A DNA stretch of 41,782 bases, taken from assembly GCA_015039365.1 (NCBI GenBank), contig WION01000463.1, positions 1-41,782 of the forward strand, written 5' to 3'. The position numbers and the translations under genes were made by a program. Below, piece by piece: positions 8,202 to 18,705 of this stretch (within the stretch, counting starts at the first letter, position 1; every line of letters begins with the position of its first letter). Source of the DNA: Amanita rubescens (Eukaryota; Basidiomycota; Agaricomycetes; Agaricales; Amanitaceae). Under the pieces are notes generated by a model, which made no database searches, was not told the DNA's origin, and was given only the letters and a program-made list of their open reading frames with translations.

Positions 8202-9961
8202 GTGCTGCGGGACGATCTCGGGCGTGTGACAAGGACGGCGGAGGTTTTAGATTCGGGGCAGGTGATCGTGATGTCCTGGTTGCCATTGGGGTAGTCGCGG
8301 GTGACGGCGGAGAGCAGGGTGAAGAATGGGCGGCCAAGTAAAACTTCGTAAGGTGCGTCTTCCACGATGTATGCCTGGACTTGGACCGGTAATCCGCCGA
8401 TAGTCAGGGTGAGGTTTTCGGTGATGCCAAGGGTCCAGTTCGATGTGCCGTTAGCGGTTTCCATCATGATGCGTCTAGAAGCGGAGTAGCCGGAGCCTGT
8501 GCGTTCCCATTTGTCCTTTCTGATGACGATAATCTGAGAGCCGTTGTCGACGACGCATTCGCATTTGACGGATCCGCTGAAAGTGCCGTCTACGACTCGG
8601 AGGGTCTCGATAGGCTTAGTAGTGGCCATGAGAACATCGATCGGATCGTCTTCCGGGGGCTCGGTTTCAGTGGCGGAGACCTCATTGCTAGATGCGGATT
8701 CAACGCGTTTGGCGGTAACCAATTGACGTAAGTCTTTTTGGACGGCCGGGGATATTGCAATGAGGTCCTTAGCGGCTAGGGTCACGGGTAGGCTGAGAAG
8801 ATGGTCTATGATTCGCTGGGCGGCGGTCGTGTCATCGATCGGCGAGCGAAACTTGAAAGCGGGAGTATCTTTTTCTTTTCCTTTGGACGTGGAAGCGACG
8901 GGCGGTGTCGTGGGCTGTGGCGGAGCGGGGGTCTGCTTGGATCGGGGCATAGCGGTAGAGTTTTTCTTTTGTTCGGCTGCAAATGTTTCGGCGTGGTCGG
9001 AGATCTCCAGTAGGTTAGCGGAGGCTACGCGTGGCTGCGGCGTGTTCGGCTGTGGATTGTCCTGAAGCCATTTATCAACACGTTCTTTGAACCATCGTCC
9101 GTGCATTCGGTATTTATCCATATTCGGTTCCTCGCCATTCAGGAGCTGTATGCGGCCATCAACTAGCCTGATCTTGCCTTGTCTGACGTATTCGTCCCTG
9201 ACTCGGCACCAAGGAGTTTGGTGCTCTGAATCTCCACAGAAAACGCATCCGTTGAAGAGTCGTTGGGCGAAAGTTTCTGCTGCCTGTGCGGTCGGAGGGG
9301 CGGTTGGATAGGAAGGGGCGACTGGCGCAGGCGCGGGTGCAGGCGTGGGAGGCGTGGTAGCTGCAAGGAGTGCTATCGCAGGTCTGGAGCTGATAACGAA
9401 TTGTGCGGCGCTGTTCATTTCCTTTAGATCGTAGCCATCGTCGGGTCTGACGTCCGGGCATTTGATCGTGAGCCGAGTAGTAATATCGGGCCTGATGTCA
9501 GAAGCGAAGGCTGACATGTACATGATGCTTGCCTCGCGGCCGGTCATGCGGTGTTTAGTTATGAGGTACTGAGCAGTGCCGGAGAACTCCCTGTGGTATT
9601 CGGCTAGAGTAGTCTCGGAGGTAATGGTCTGGGATGAGTAGCGATCGGTGATGGTACGCAATGCTGCAATGGTGTGGCGTCGATCGGGCTGTGCCTCGGG
9701 GTAGATCTCGCGGATCGCTTTCTTAAAGTCGTCCCAAGCTTTTGGTTCCGCTAGCGCGTCCCTGGTGGCTGTCCAAGTTTTGGAGGATTTCTCGTCTGTG
9801 TAATAGATCGCCCATTTAACAAGCTCGGCGTCTCCAGAGCGTTCTCGGTCTTCGCAAGTCATCTCGATGTCCTCGAGGTAGCGTTCAAGACCGCTTGCGG
9901 CACCCTGAAAACGGGGCGCCTCTTTGCTAGTCCGGATAGGCATACGGGTCGGGGTAGCCAT
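8168..9961 (-). CDS. Gypsy Gag with C-terminal aspartic protease
   Basis: 597 residues from ATG 9961, which is the first ATG on this strand after the 5' LTR and has a good context (AACATGG). A perfect CCHC zinc knuckle (C-x2-C-x4-H-x4-C) is at about residues 239-252. A retropepsin-like segment with DNGS at about residue 472 lies near the C-terminus, an N replacing the usual S/T of D(S/T)G. The protease is thus in the gag frame, not in pol. The frame stays open upstream to about 10564 with no ATG, giving a Pro/Ser-rich extension of about 200 codons that might be translated from a non-AUG codon. The last codons carry the frameshift site. The 3' end overlaps pol by 34 nt. Confidence 0.9.
   Translation of the reverse strand: MATPTRMPIRTSKEAPRFQGAASGLERYLEDIEMTCEDRERSGDAELVKWAIYYTDEKSSKTWTATRDALAEPKAWDDFKKAIREIYPEAQPDRRHTIAALRTITDRYSSQTITSETTLAEYHREFSGTAQYLITKHRMTGREASIMYMSAFASDIRPDITTRLTIKCPDVRPDDGYDLKEMNSAAQFVISSRPAIALLAATTPPTPAPAPAPVAPSYPTAPPTAQAAETFAQRLFNGCVFCGDSEHQTPWCRVRDEYVRQGKIRLVDGRIQLLNGEEPNMDKYRMHGRWFKERVDKWLQDNPQPNTPQPRVASANLLEISDHAETFAAEQKKNSTAMPRSKQTPAPPQPTTPPVASTSKGKEKDTPAFKFRSPIDDTTAAQRIIDHLLSLPVTLAAKDLIAISPAVQKDLRQLVTAKRVESASSNEVSATETEPPEDDPIDVLMATTKPIETLRVVDGTFSGSVKCECVVDNGSQIIVIRKDKWERTGSGYSASRRIMMETANGTSNWTLGITENLTLTIGGLPVQVQAYIVEDAPYEVLLGRPFFTLLSAVTRDYPNGNQDITITCPESKTSAVLVTRPRSSRSTCGAHTVKTGF
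8171..8177 (-). promoter_or_regulatory. -1 ribosomal frameshift heptamer G GGT TTT before gag stop
   Basis: The minus strand reads ACG GGT TTT TAA in the gag frame. GGGTTTT is a canonical X XXY YYZ slippery heptamer in the correct register and abuts the gag stop. Slipping back one base gives GGG TTT TTA ATT, which is exactly the pol frame. The downstream structure was not evaluated. Confidence 0.85.
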
Positions 9962-10572
9962 GTTGCTTTTGGTAGGAGGAGGTGAGGGAGAACGAGATGG
10001 TGTAGGCGGAGGCGGTGTAGGGGTAGGCGAGGTAGGACGGGATGCAGGACGAGGTGAGGCAGGACGGGTTGGCTCAGGGGTAAGCGGATCAGGTATCGGT
10101 GTCAAGGGCGAGAGCGGTGGCAAGTTCGGAAATAGACTAAAAGCAGTGGGCACGTGCTGTGAATGAGCCGGTTGAAGTGATTTCGGAGTCGAGGTGCCAA
10201 GAAGTGAAGGAGACTGCGGTGCAAGGAGTGCGGATAGGTCTAGAAACGAGGAAAGGTCGGCAGGTGTTGGATCTCTGATCGGTAGGGGAAATGTTCCCGG
10301 AAGGTGCAAGTCTTCGTCGGCTGAACTAGTAGAGAGATCGGATGACGGAGGATCTGTCGGTGGTTCGGGTTGAGGCTGTTTAGGAGCAGGGGGTGGAGGC
10401 TGAGGAGTAGTCGGCTTCCGAGAAGACCAAGGAACGTGTGGTCGGCTGGATGGTCCTGGCTGAGGTTCGGCGGGCCTAGCTCGGCGTGGACCTAACTGAG
10501 ATGGAAACTTTTCCGATGCCTTCTGCGCTGCAGGACGGTGAGGACGAATGGCTGGGGCACAGACCTAAGAGC

Positions 10573-10590
10573 CCCTCGCGGTGGGCTCCA
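10573..10590 (-). other. Gypsy primer-binding site
   Basis: Two bases after the 5' LTR the minus strand reads TGGAGCCCACCGCGAGGG. It starts TGG, as expected for pairing with the CCA end of a tRNA. I could not name the tRNA. Confidence 0.55.
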
Positions 10591-10592
10591 GT

Positions 10593-11079
10593 TGAAACAA
10601 TTAAGAGAAGGCCGACGTGGAACAGTGTTCGGCCAAAGGGGCTACGGAGGTCTGACCGATGTGCTTAAGTGCGATAGAGTGCCGAGAGCGAAGGAGAAGG
10701 AACGGAACGGTGACCGAGTCACCGAGCGAGAAGGAGAACGGAAATCGGACGCAAGGGAACGAGAAAGAGAGCGGAAGTGAGACCGGCTGTATATTCGATG
10801 TCCAACTACTACAGACAATGCCGTATATATACTATGAGGACATGAGGCTTACCTGCGACGAGCCTTCCTCCGAGTCCGTTGGTCCGTGCGCATCTAGGTG
10901 CCCCGTTGCGTTCGAATATCGCTCAAGTTGCGGGAATGGCCCTGTCGGAATGTGGCCGAAGGTCGTTGGCGCGAAGGTTTGACTTCGGAAGCTTCCGTGA
11001 TGCGTGATGTGATGCCGAGAATCGGAATGCGGTGCGCTTCGGTGTTCGGTTCCAACGTAGCCGGAACCGGCTCGTTACA
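10593..11079 (-). repeat. Gypsy 5' LTR (right copy)
   Basis: 487 bp, about 99.4% identical to the left copy by eye. On the minus strand it is the promoter LTR and is followed by the primer-binding site. Confidence 0.95.
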
Positions 11080-14000
11080 CCGTTTTGAATGGAACTAACT
11101 ATAAAGAATGGGAACGCATGATGCGTTTCCTATTACAAACCAAAGGTTTATATCGGTACCTAAAAACCGATTATGTTCGTCCAAGACGGATAACGCCGTT
11201 GGAACAATTCTATCTGGACACAGGGATTCAAGCCTTTGTTCCAGCTGTTCCAGCAACAGCAGCAGTTCCAGAAACGGAAACTGAACATGCGATACCCGCA
11301 ATGCCGGCACAACCGGCACAACCAGCCATCACTCAACAAATGATTGATGATGCAGAGGCTATCAAAAAGGCCTATGATGATTGGGTCGTCGAGGATGATC
11401 GCATCCTCGGATCCATAAACATGAAATGTACTGCTACTATACAGCAGATCAATGAACATGTAGTTTCTGCCTGAGTTCTATGGCAAAACTTAGCAGAACA
11501 ATACAGTGTGACAACATCTGCCGGTATATACAATGATTTCCAATTAGCAATAAATTGGAAATTCCAAGATAAAAAGGATCCCACACAATCCTTAAACGAC
11601 CTCCTCGCCATAATAAACCGCTTAGCATCAAGCGGAATTACATTGCCTGCAAATGTACAGGCAATGATTGTACTTTCAGCTGTCCCCCGTCATTGGGACA
11701 ACTTTGCCGCTGTGGTTCTTGCCACAACAGAACCATCGGATCTTACGATCCAAGGGATACTTCCCTTAATCCAGAATGAGTGGCGCCGAAGGCACCCTGA
11801 ATCTGCCGCGATGGCTAATACGTCGCAACAACAGCAGCAACCATGGCAACAAGTACGTGGTCGAGGACGAGGACGTGCTCGCGGATGTGGCCGCGGAGCA
11901 GGTCGTGGACGTGGGGGGAGGCCTTATTCTAGGCCTCCACAAGGCGCTCAGACACCGGCTCCTACTGCTCCTCCGGCAAATCAAAATTGGCCAGGTAAAG
12001 TTGAGGGCCAAACACGTGGTCCTAACTGGGAGAGGAACCGAGAACGCCGAAAGGCAGATGCAGCTGAGAAGAAGGCTGCCAAAGCCGCAGAACATACTAT
12101 GAGTTCTGCACATACTGTCGCCCGTATTGGGCCTTATGACATCACTGAGCCAGTTGCCGGCTCTAGCAAAGGCAAACAAAGAGAAAAGGACGAACAGGAC
12201 TTTGAGTCCTATAAATCGAACCGAGGAATGGGGATATCGTCAGACGATATCGATTACAAAAACATGGATATAGATCAGGAAGCTGAACTATATTATGACG
12301 ATTATTACTATGAAGATAACGGCGAACAATGGTATGAAACCATTAAGAAGCTGGAAATGGCTAACTTTCTCTTTATAGAGGCAGCGATGAAAATGGTGTT
12401 CCCTAAATTGGGACATCATCGTCGTACTATAAATTCCTTCTTTGAACAATCTGTACTATATGATAGTATAAATTATAAAGAAAATTTTGACAAAACCTGC
12501 CTCGTAAGAGATAAGTCGTGTGATACTGCCATTTATAATGCAAATATGATCGAACGATCATATAATATTGGTAACATGTTTAAGAAACCTTTTACATGTT
12601 TAGCGGTCAATAAAAGAAAATTTAAGGATAAAGTACATCCGACATGTCCCTGTCCGGAATGTGTTGAAAAACGTACTGGAGATACACTATGGATGTGTGA
12701 CTCTGGTGCATCCGATCACTTTACCTTTAGTAGGAAAGACTTCTCTGAATACAGAGAATTTCCTGCAAATGAAAACCACAGTGTTAAAACTGCTAATGGT
12801 TTAGATCGTCTTGAGGGACTTGGCACAGTTATTCTTGAACACAAGTTATCCACAGGAGAAACAACACTCGTAAAGCTCTTTCCTGTCCTTTATATGCCAA
12901 GGGCAACTGCACGCTTGATTTCAAACGGCAGATTAATCCGACAAGGATTGACTTGTAAACAAGATGAAAAGATGGTAGTCTTTTCCTTTACAGACTCGGG
13001 TAGAACGTGTATCGAAGGACATTATCTTATGCCCGATGATACATTAGTTTACGCTCGAGGTAGGATTATAATAATGAATCCTACACTGGTTTCCGGTCCT
13101 GGCTTAGCCAACAGGAATTCAAAATTAATTCTTGGAAGACCGACAAAGAAACCAAACGCAGAGTCTATAGAAAAACTATTGGACTACGAGACCTGGCATA
13201 AATGTTTTGGTCATCCATCCAACGAAGTCTTTTCGAAGATACCGTTGAATGTCAATGGATGGAAAGAAGTTACACTTCCAGAAGGAAAACTACGTTGTGA
13301 AGGTTGTCTAAAAGGCAAAATGAAGGCAAAACCTTATAAATTGTCTTCGAAGAGAGCTACTCGTCCCTTCGAGTTACTCCATATGGATCTTATGACCGTA
13401 CCGGCCATATCCTACCACAAATACAAATATATTGGTGTTATTGTTGACGATTTCACCTCGTATACGTGGATTGGTTTATTAAAAACCAAAGATCAAACTC
13501 TAGAATATTTTACCGGATGGTATAATGAGTTTGTAGATCCAAAACAACCTATTTCTCACCTCCGTTCTGATCGAGGGGGGGAATTTGTAAATAAAGCCTT
13601 TGAAGAATTCCTTAAATCTAAAGGAATTAAACATCAACAGACAGCTCCTTACACCCCACAACAAAATGGTCGCGTTGAACACATGAATCAGACTTTGTCA
13701 GACAAAGCTGAAGCTATGCGATTAGACGCAGGATGTCCGAAATCTTGGTGGGAGTTCTCATTCAGAACGGCTGTGCATGTGTACAACCGCACTCCCCTAA
13801 AACGGACCAAATGGAAGACCCCTCTGGAAAATCTTCTTAATAAAAAACCAGACGTATCATACTTTCAAGTATTTGGATGTGAAGCCTGGGTATTTATCCC
13901 TGATCAACGGAGACCGGATAAGCTGTCCGAAAAATCCGTTTTATGCACTTTTGTAGGATATGAATCAGGAACCAAAGGCTATAGGTTCATGACGTCGACA

Positions 14001-16904
14001 AACACACTGGTCATATCCTCCCAGGCTACATTCTTTGAAAACAGGTTTCCGCGCAAAGGAAAGACTGCAGATATAATTACTGAAGATCTTGGTCTGATCT
14101 GGGAGGCGATTCCTCAAGAGGAACCTAACAGCCCTCCACAAAATTTGGATTTAGATAACTTACTCCCAGAGAACCGTAGACGTTCTCCGAGCCGTAGACG
14201 CTCACCAAGTTTGGATCGAAGGGGTGCATCTCCTGATCGACAGCAGTCAGACCCTTCTGATGATTCAAACGATGATGATGACGGTGATGAATTTGCCGAT
14301 CGTCGAAGAGATTTTTTGGATGATAATATCTGAAGGCAAAGGGAAGAGAAAGAACAAGAAAGACGTGACAATTATCGTAGACAACGCGATGATTGGAAAA
14401 AGGGTCAAGGAATTGATAAACAGTCTCGTTTACGAGATCAATTCAAACGTCAAATGAGTGATATGTTTAAGAAACGTAAAACTCCTGAACCCTTTAGACG
14501 TACTCCTTCTCCACAAATAAAAGAGGAGACTCCTGTTCCTTCTAGGCCAATAACACCGATACCATATGTATCTAGGTCACCTTCGCCTCGTAGTCCTATG
14601 GATGAAGATAATCCCTTCTCTTTAAATCAAAGAGATCGAGATGAAATAGAAAACCCATTTATGACGGATCGAGAATTTGATCAATTTGAACAACGTCAAA
14701 GAGATCGTTTTAGAGAATTTGCTCAGAGACCTAGACCTCCTCCACCGATCGTATCTGATCCTGGTCCACCCTCTGTACAAATAGGTCCTCGCCGTTCTGG
14801 TCGTTTTCCAGTTCCAAGGGTACAAAGAGACAACGCGTATGGAGATAAAACTCCTGCACAGATAGAAGCGGAAATTCAGCAAAAGCGAGACGCTTTACGA
14901 GAGCAGTTAAAAGATAAAATTCCGAGTTCTTCGACTCAGGATCCACCGTCAGCAGACAGGAACCCTGATAGAATGAATGAATCTGCTTCTCTACTTAAAG
15001 AAATCTTCGCTTTAAAGTCTGAATTAAAATCTGTGGCAGAACATGATCATTTAACCCGAATGATTAATGAATCTGGAAATGAATTCCTTCATTTCCTTCT
15101 AAAAGCGGCTGTTCCCCTTGTTGATAATATTCCATATGACTATAGAGATATATCTAAAATGCGCTCCAGTAATCCTCAATTGTATAAACAATGGAAGATT
15201 GCAATGGATGACGAATTTAAATCTCTTCAATCTAGAGATATTTGGGAGTTAGTTGATCTTCCAAAAGGACGAAACCTAATCAGATGTCGTTGGGTTTTCG
15301 ACTTAAAAACCGATGGACGCAAAAAAGCACGCGTCGTAGCTAAAGGTTTTAGTCAACGTCCCGGATTAGATTACGACGAAACATTCTCGCCTGTAGCGAG
15401 ATATGAAACAATCCGAATACTTCTGGCCACATCAGTGCTTGAAAACTGGGATATACAAGCCCTAGATGTAAAAACTGCCTTCTTATATGGCGATCTTGAT
15501 GAAGATATTTACATGGCCCAGCCAGAAGGTTTCGTTGTAAAAGGACAAGAATCTAAAGTATATAGGCTGAGGAAAGCCATATATGGATTAAAACAGGCAT
15601 CATATGCCTGGAATAAACAAGCTGATAAATCGTTGAAATCGTTGCATTTCGAACGATGCTTGTCTGATTCTGGCGTTTACGTTCGTAAAGGCAAGAATAC
15701 TATCACGATATGCATATTGTATGTCGATGATATACTCTTTATGGGAAATGACGATTCCACCATCGTATCCATTAAAAAGAAATTTATGGAGATGTGGGAA
15801 TGTCGTGATCTTGGAAAGATCAAAGAGTATTTACGAATCCAAGTCAATTACAACCGTGATTTAGGATTCTTAGTTATAGATCAAGGTCCTTATGCCTTGA
15901 AGGTTGTTAAGCGATTTGGACTTGAAGATTGCAAGTCTGTACGCACACCGTTACCTGCTGGGTATGCTCCTATAAAAAATGAAGGAGAATGCACACCACA
16001 GGAACGTTCTTATTATCAACAGATAATAGGATCCCTTCTATATCTCGCCCTAGGAACTAGGCCTGATATAATCTATGCAGTAATTTTGATGTCCCAATTT
16101 TCATCAAACCCGTCCCAAGAACACATTCAAAAAGCCTTGTATATAGTCAAATACATTGCTCATACCTTAAACGTAAAAATCGTTTATAGCGCCAAAGGCA
16201 ATAATAAATTTAGAGCCTACGCTGACGCTGACTGGGCCGCTGATCGTAATACACGACGATCTATAAACGGTTATGTCTTAATGTTAGCTGGTGGTGCGGT
16301 AGCTTGGACGAGTAGAAAACAAAAGACTGTAGCTCTGTCTTCGACTGAAGCAGAATACATATCTTTATCAGATGCTGCAAGGCAGATTGCATGGGTTGAA
16401 AATCTATTTTACGAAATAGGTGCACCCATTAAAAGCATCTTACTTAGCATAGATAACCAAGGCGCTATATTTTGGGCACAAAATCCTGCACAAGAACATC
16501 GTTCTAAACATATTGATATTCGTTATCATTTCGTTCGCGAGTTGATCGAGACTAAAAAAGTAGTCCTCGAATACATACCAACCAACGAGCAGAATGCGGA
16601 TCTCATGACTAAGAATTTATCCTTTGAAAAGGTCAAATTCTTTAGAGAACAATTGGGACTTTCCTTAGAAGAATATCCGACTTCTACAAATGCATTAATC
16701 AAAAGACCAGATAAATTAGAGTCTGAGGAAATTCGTGATTTGACGAAATTAATTCTTGATTGGCAAAATCTTGAATTAGATGGTATTGATCGTCTATCAC
16801 ACAAGAAGTTGATGGAACTTCTTGATGGTCTTATTGATCAACAGGAATCGGATATAGATCCCTTCTATGATGAGAACATCATAGACTTTAAATAAAGGAT
16901 ATCT

Positions 16905-16917
16905 AAGCGAAGGGGTG
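16905..16917 (+). other. Copia polypurine tract
   Basis: AAGCGAAGGGGTG directly precedes the 3' LTR and fits the plus-strand primer of LTR elements. Confidence 0.6.
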
Positions 16918-17308
16918 TGTTAAATATAGAATTATATTTATAGAATGATTAACTACTGATTGACTACAATCAATGTTACTCATATCGCTCGCGTCATCCT
17001 TTATGTATGACATAGAGATGACATCATAATGAATTCATTATGATAGACTCATGATCACATCTTATGGTGTGCTTAGCACGCCATACTATCTTCCCATCTA
17101 TACTATACGCTTACACATATGTAGATACATATTTGTTCTCTCTTAGTATATAAACCTGTTCTGTATCGTAGAATAGGACAATCCATTCTCTTCCTCTTAC
17201 TATCACTACTACGCCGAAGGGTAGTGCTAAGATCATATCGCAATAGGTAAGCTATTGCACCTGCTCATGCTGTGGACACGCTCTCGCGTAGACATGTCTT
17301 CTTCGTCA
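16918..17308 (+). repeat. Copia 3' LTR (391 bp)
   Basis: Same termini as the 5' LTR. It lacks the three 19-bp units, has three extra bases (ACT) after GCACGCCAT and reads G instead of A in CTACTACGCCG. A TATATAAA box lies at 17147-17154. Confidence 0.95.
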
Positions 17309-17313
17309 CACGA

Positions 17314-18005
17314 GAGAGAGAGCTATGGAGAGAGCTGGGTGCGCATGCGAGAGAGCTGGGAATCAGATGTGTGAGAGAGTTGGGGTGTGAGAGAGAGCTG
17401 GGGCCCAGGTGCGAGAGAGAGCGCTGGGGTGCATGTGCAAAAGAGCTGGGGTGCACGTGCGAGAGAGCTGGGGTGTGCAAGAGAGTTGGGGTGCGAGAGA
17501 AAGCTGGGACGCAGGCGCGAGAGATGGGGTGCATGAGAGAGAGGCTTGGGGTGCACGTGCGAGAGAGAGCTGGGGCCCAAGTGCGAGAGAGAGAGCACAC
17601 TGGGTTGCATGTGAGAGAGAGCTGGGAAGGATGAGAGAGAGAGAGAGAGCTGGCGTGTGGGTGCAAGAGAGCCAGCGTGTGCGAGAGAGCTACCAGGGTG
17701 TGTGAGAGAGTTGGGTGCAAGAGAGAGCTGGGGCCCAGGAGCGAGAGAGAGAGCAGCGAGCGCGCACTGGGTTGCACGTGAGAGAGAGCTGGGATGCGTG
17801 TCGAGAGAGAGAGTGTGTGTGTGTGTGCGGGTGCAAGAGAACTGGCATGTGCGATAGAGCTGGGGGCCGGGGTGTGCGAGAGAGTTGGGTGTGAGAGAGA
17901 GCTGGGGCCCAGGTGCGAGAGAGCTTGTTGAGTCCACGAAAGATGGCTGGCGAGAGAGCCTGGTGTGCCGAGAGCTGAGAGTACAGATTCACGAGGGAGA
18001 GAGCA
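17314..18005. repeat. GAGAGAGCTGGGGTG-type minisatellite
   Basis: About 690 bp of degenerate tandem units built on GCGAGAGAGCTGGGGTG, with variable spacers such as CACGTGC, CCCAGGT and TGTGTG. The same unit appears left of the Copia element (about 625-685), so the retrotransposon inserted inside the array. The minus strand stays open over much of it and would encode a Ser/Leu/His/Pro repeat protein, which I take as a by-product of the repeat. GA-rich arrays are polymorphic and prone to slippage, so the exact length may vary. Confidence 0.7.
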
Positions 18006-18359
18006 GAGAGCCGATAAGATCGGTGTAACGTATTGATTCCGGCTATGCTGGAATCGATACTCAAACCTTGCTGAAACCCTTGCCCAACCTTCCGAGACTC
18101 GGAACCTCATCTCGGAACTCCGAAGTTCGGAACCGGATACGTTTCGGACCGTACGCACGTAGTTTACATGAGGCACCGAGTACATATACTGTGGTAGCTA
18201 GTTTGTTATACATCTTCTTCTCCCCCGCACTTCGCATCTACATTCCAAGAGTCAATGAGTGCGACCGAGCTCGGACGAGCACCTTTCGGTGCTGCCGAAC
18301 TCACCGGCCGCATCGCATCTCGGAGGCTGCACCCCAAGTCAGCCTCACTTGCGTTGTTT
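18006..18359. other. Unique internal segment of hAT-like element, with a hairpin
   Basis: No gene is assigned. An imperfect hairpin with an 11-bp arm (one mismatch) lies at about 18030-18060, built on GATTCC and GGAATC. A second small stem (GAGCACC/GGTGCTG) lies near 18277-18297. Short CGGAACTC-type repeats occur at 18100-18140. Confidence 0.4.
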
Positions 18360-18543
18360 CATCGGTCGCCGGGACCGGTCCTGACCGGTCCCGGCCAGTC
18401 CTCAGGATCTTGAGAAAACGAAAGACCGGGACCGGGACCAAGACGGGACCGAAAAAGACCGAGCTGTGGTCCGGTCTTTTATCGGTCCTACTCCGGTCTT
18501 TGACCAGTCCCGGACCGGTCCGAGACCAGACTCTGCAGCACTA
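18360..18543. repeat. Right inverted end and subterminal GC-rich repeats of hAT-like element
   Basis: GGGACCGGTCCTGACCGGTCC-like units begin at about 18372 and are followed by AAGACCGGGACC variants, TCCGGTCTTT repeats and a final GGACCGGTCC before the 15-bp inverted end. Motif content mirrors the left end. No coding potential is assigned. Confidence 0.6.
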
Positions 18544-18551
18544 ACTTTTGT
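18544..18551. repeat. 8-bp target-site duplication, right copy (hAT-like element)
   Basis: ACTTTTGT directly follows the right terminal inverted repeat and matches the left copy exactly. Confidence 0.75.
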
Positions 18552-18705
18552 GTCTTTGTGCACCTTCTTTTACTTTTGAATCACTTGTAGGGATACTAGC
18601 ATAAGACAATTTAAAAGTGATGAAAGTTGACAAAAGTATTCAGTTGAAATTCCAAAAGAAAAGTACATTTTGCTGATAAAAGAAATCAGGGATATAATTC
18701 TGCAT
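18552..18705. other. 3' flank of the ubiquitin-fusion gene
   Basis: No coding signal. This is the presumed 3' untranslated region of the minus-strand gene, now abutted by the transposon insertion. Confidence 0.4.

Larger units (their letters stand above)
2623..11079 (-). mobile_element. Ty3/Gypsy LTR retrotransposon, complete, inside the Copia gag gene
   Basis: Two 487-bp direct LTRs (2623-3109 and 10593-11079) flank a minus-strand gag and pol. The target duplication is CCGT (2619-2622 and 11080-11083). Removing the element and one CCGT restores the Copia gag frame exactly, which fixes the boundaries. Domain order reverse transcriptase, RNase H, integrase is that of Gypsy/Metaviridae, with the protease at the end of the gag frame. 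No chromodomain is seen after integrase. The LTRs differ at three positions, so the insertion is recent. An antisense gene lies between the pol stop and the 3' LTR. Confidence 0.95.
2585..16895 (+). pseudogene. Copia Gag-Pol polyprotein, split by Gypsy insertion and two in-frame TGA codons
   Basis: ATG 2585 starts a gag whose codon 13 is interrupted by the Gypsy element. Coding resumes at 11084 and runs to TAA 16893-16895, about 1,949 positions in one frame. The continuing part starts LNGTNYKEW, the usual Copia Gag N-terminus. An RGG-rich segment near 11850-11940 replaces the usual CCHC knuckle. Protease DSGA is at about 12700. The integrase has its HHCC finger (13195-13310), the D and D residues (about 13386, 13570) and E (about 13676). 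Reverse transcriptase YVDD is at 15720-15731, followed by RNase H (ADADWA, STEAEY, IDNQG). In-frame TGA codons lie at 11472-11474 and 14331-14333, each one transition from CGA. The Gypsy insert alone abolishes expression. Confidence 0.93.
686..17308 (+). mobile_element. Ty1/Copia LTR retrotransposon, complete, interrupted by a Gypsy element
   Basis: The element is bounded by direct LTRs that start TGTTAAAT and end TTCGTCA, with an exact 5-bp duplication CACGA at 681-685 and 17309-17313. A primer-binding site abuts the 5' LTR and a purine tract precedes the 3' LTR. The order of Gag, protease, integrase, reverse transcriptase and RNase H is that of the Copia superfamily. Without the Gypsy insertion it is about 8.2 kb, long for a Copia element because of a leader of about 1.45 kb. 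The two LTRs differ by a single substitution plus two indels, so insertion was recent. Confidence 0.95.
451..18543. mobile_element. Non-autonomous hAT-like DNA transposon, host of the nested retroelements
   Basis: The ends are perfect 15-bp inverted repeats, TAGTGCTGCAGAGTC at 451-465 and its reverse complement at 18529-18543, flanked by the exact 8-bp duplication ACTTTTGT at 443-450 and 18544-18551. An 8-bp duplication and a TAGTG terminus are known hAT features. Without the inserted Copia element it would be about 1.46 kb (451-685 plus 17314-18543). No transposase frame is present. The subterminal regions are dense in GACCGGTCC/GGTCCTG-type repeats at both ends, as in many non-autonomous hAT elements where such repeats bind transposase. 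The interior is a purine-rich minisatellite and a unique segment. The superfamily assignment rests on the ends and duplication only. Confidence 0.75.

Noticed and set aside
17265..18185. Long minus-strand frame of about 300 residues with Ser/Leu/His/Pro repeats
   Set aside because: It follows the GAGAGAGCTGGGGTG minisatellite and extends into the Copia 3' LTR, so its openness comes from the repeat sequence.
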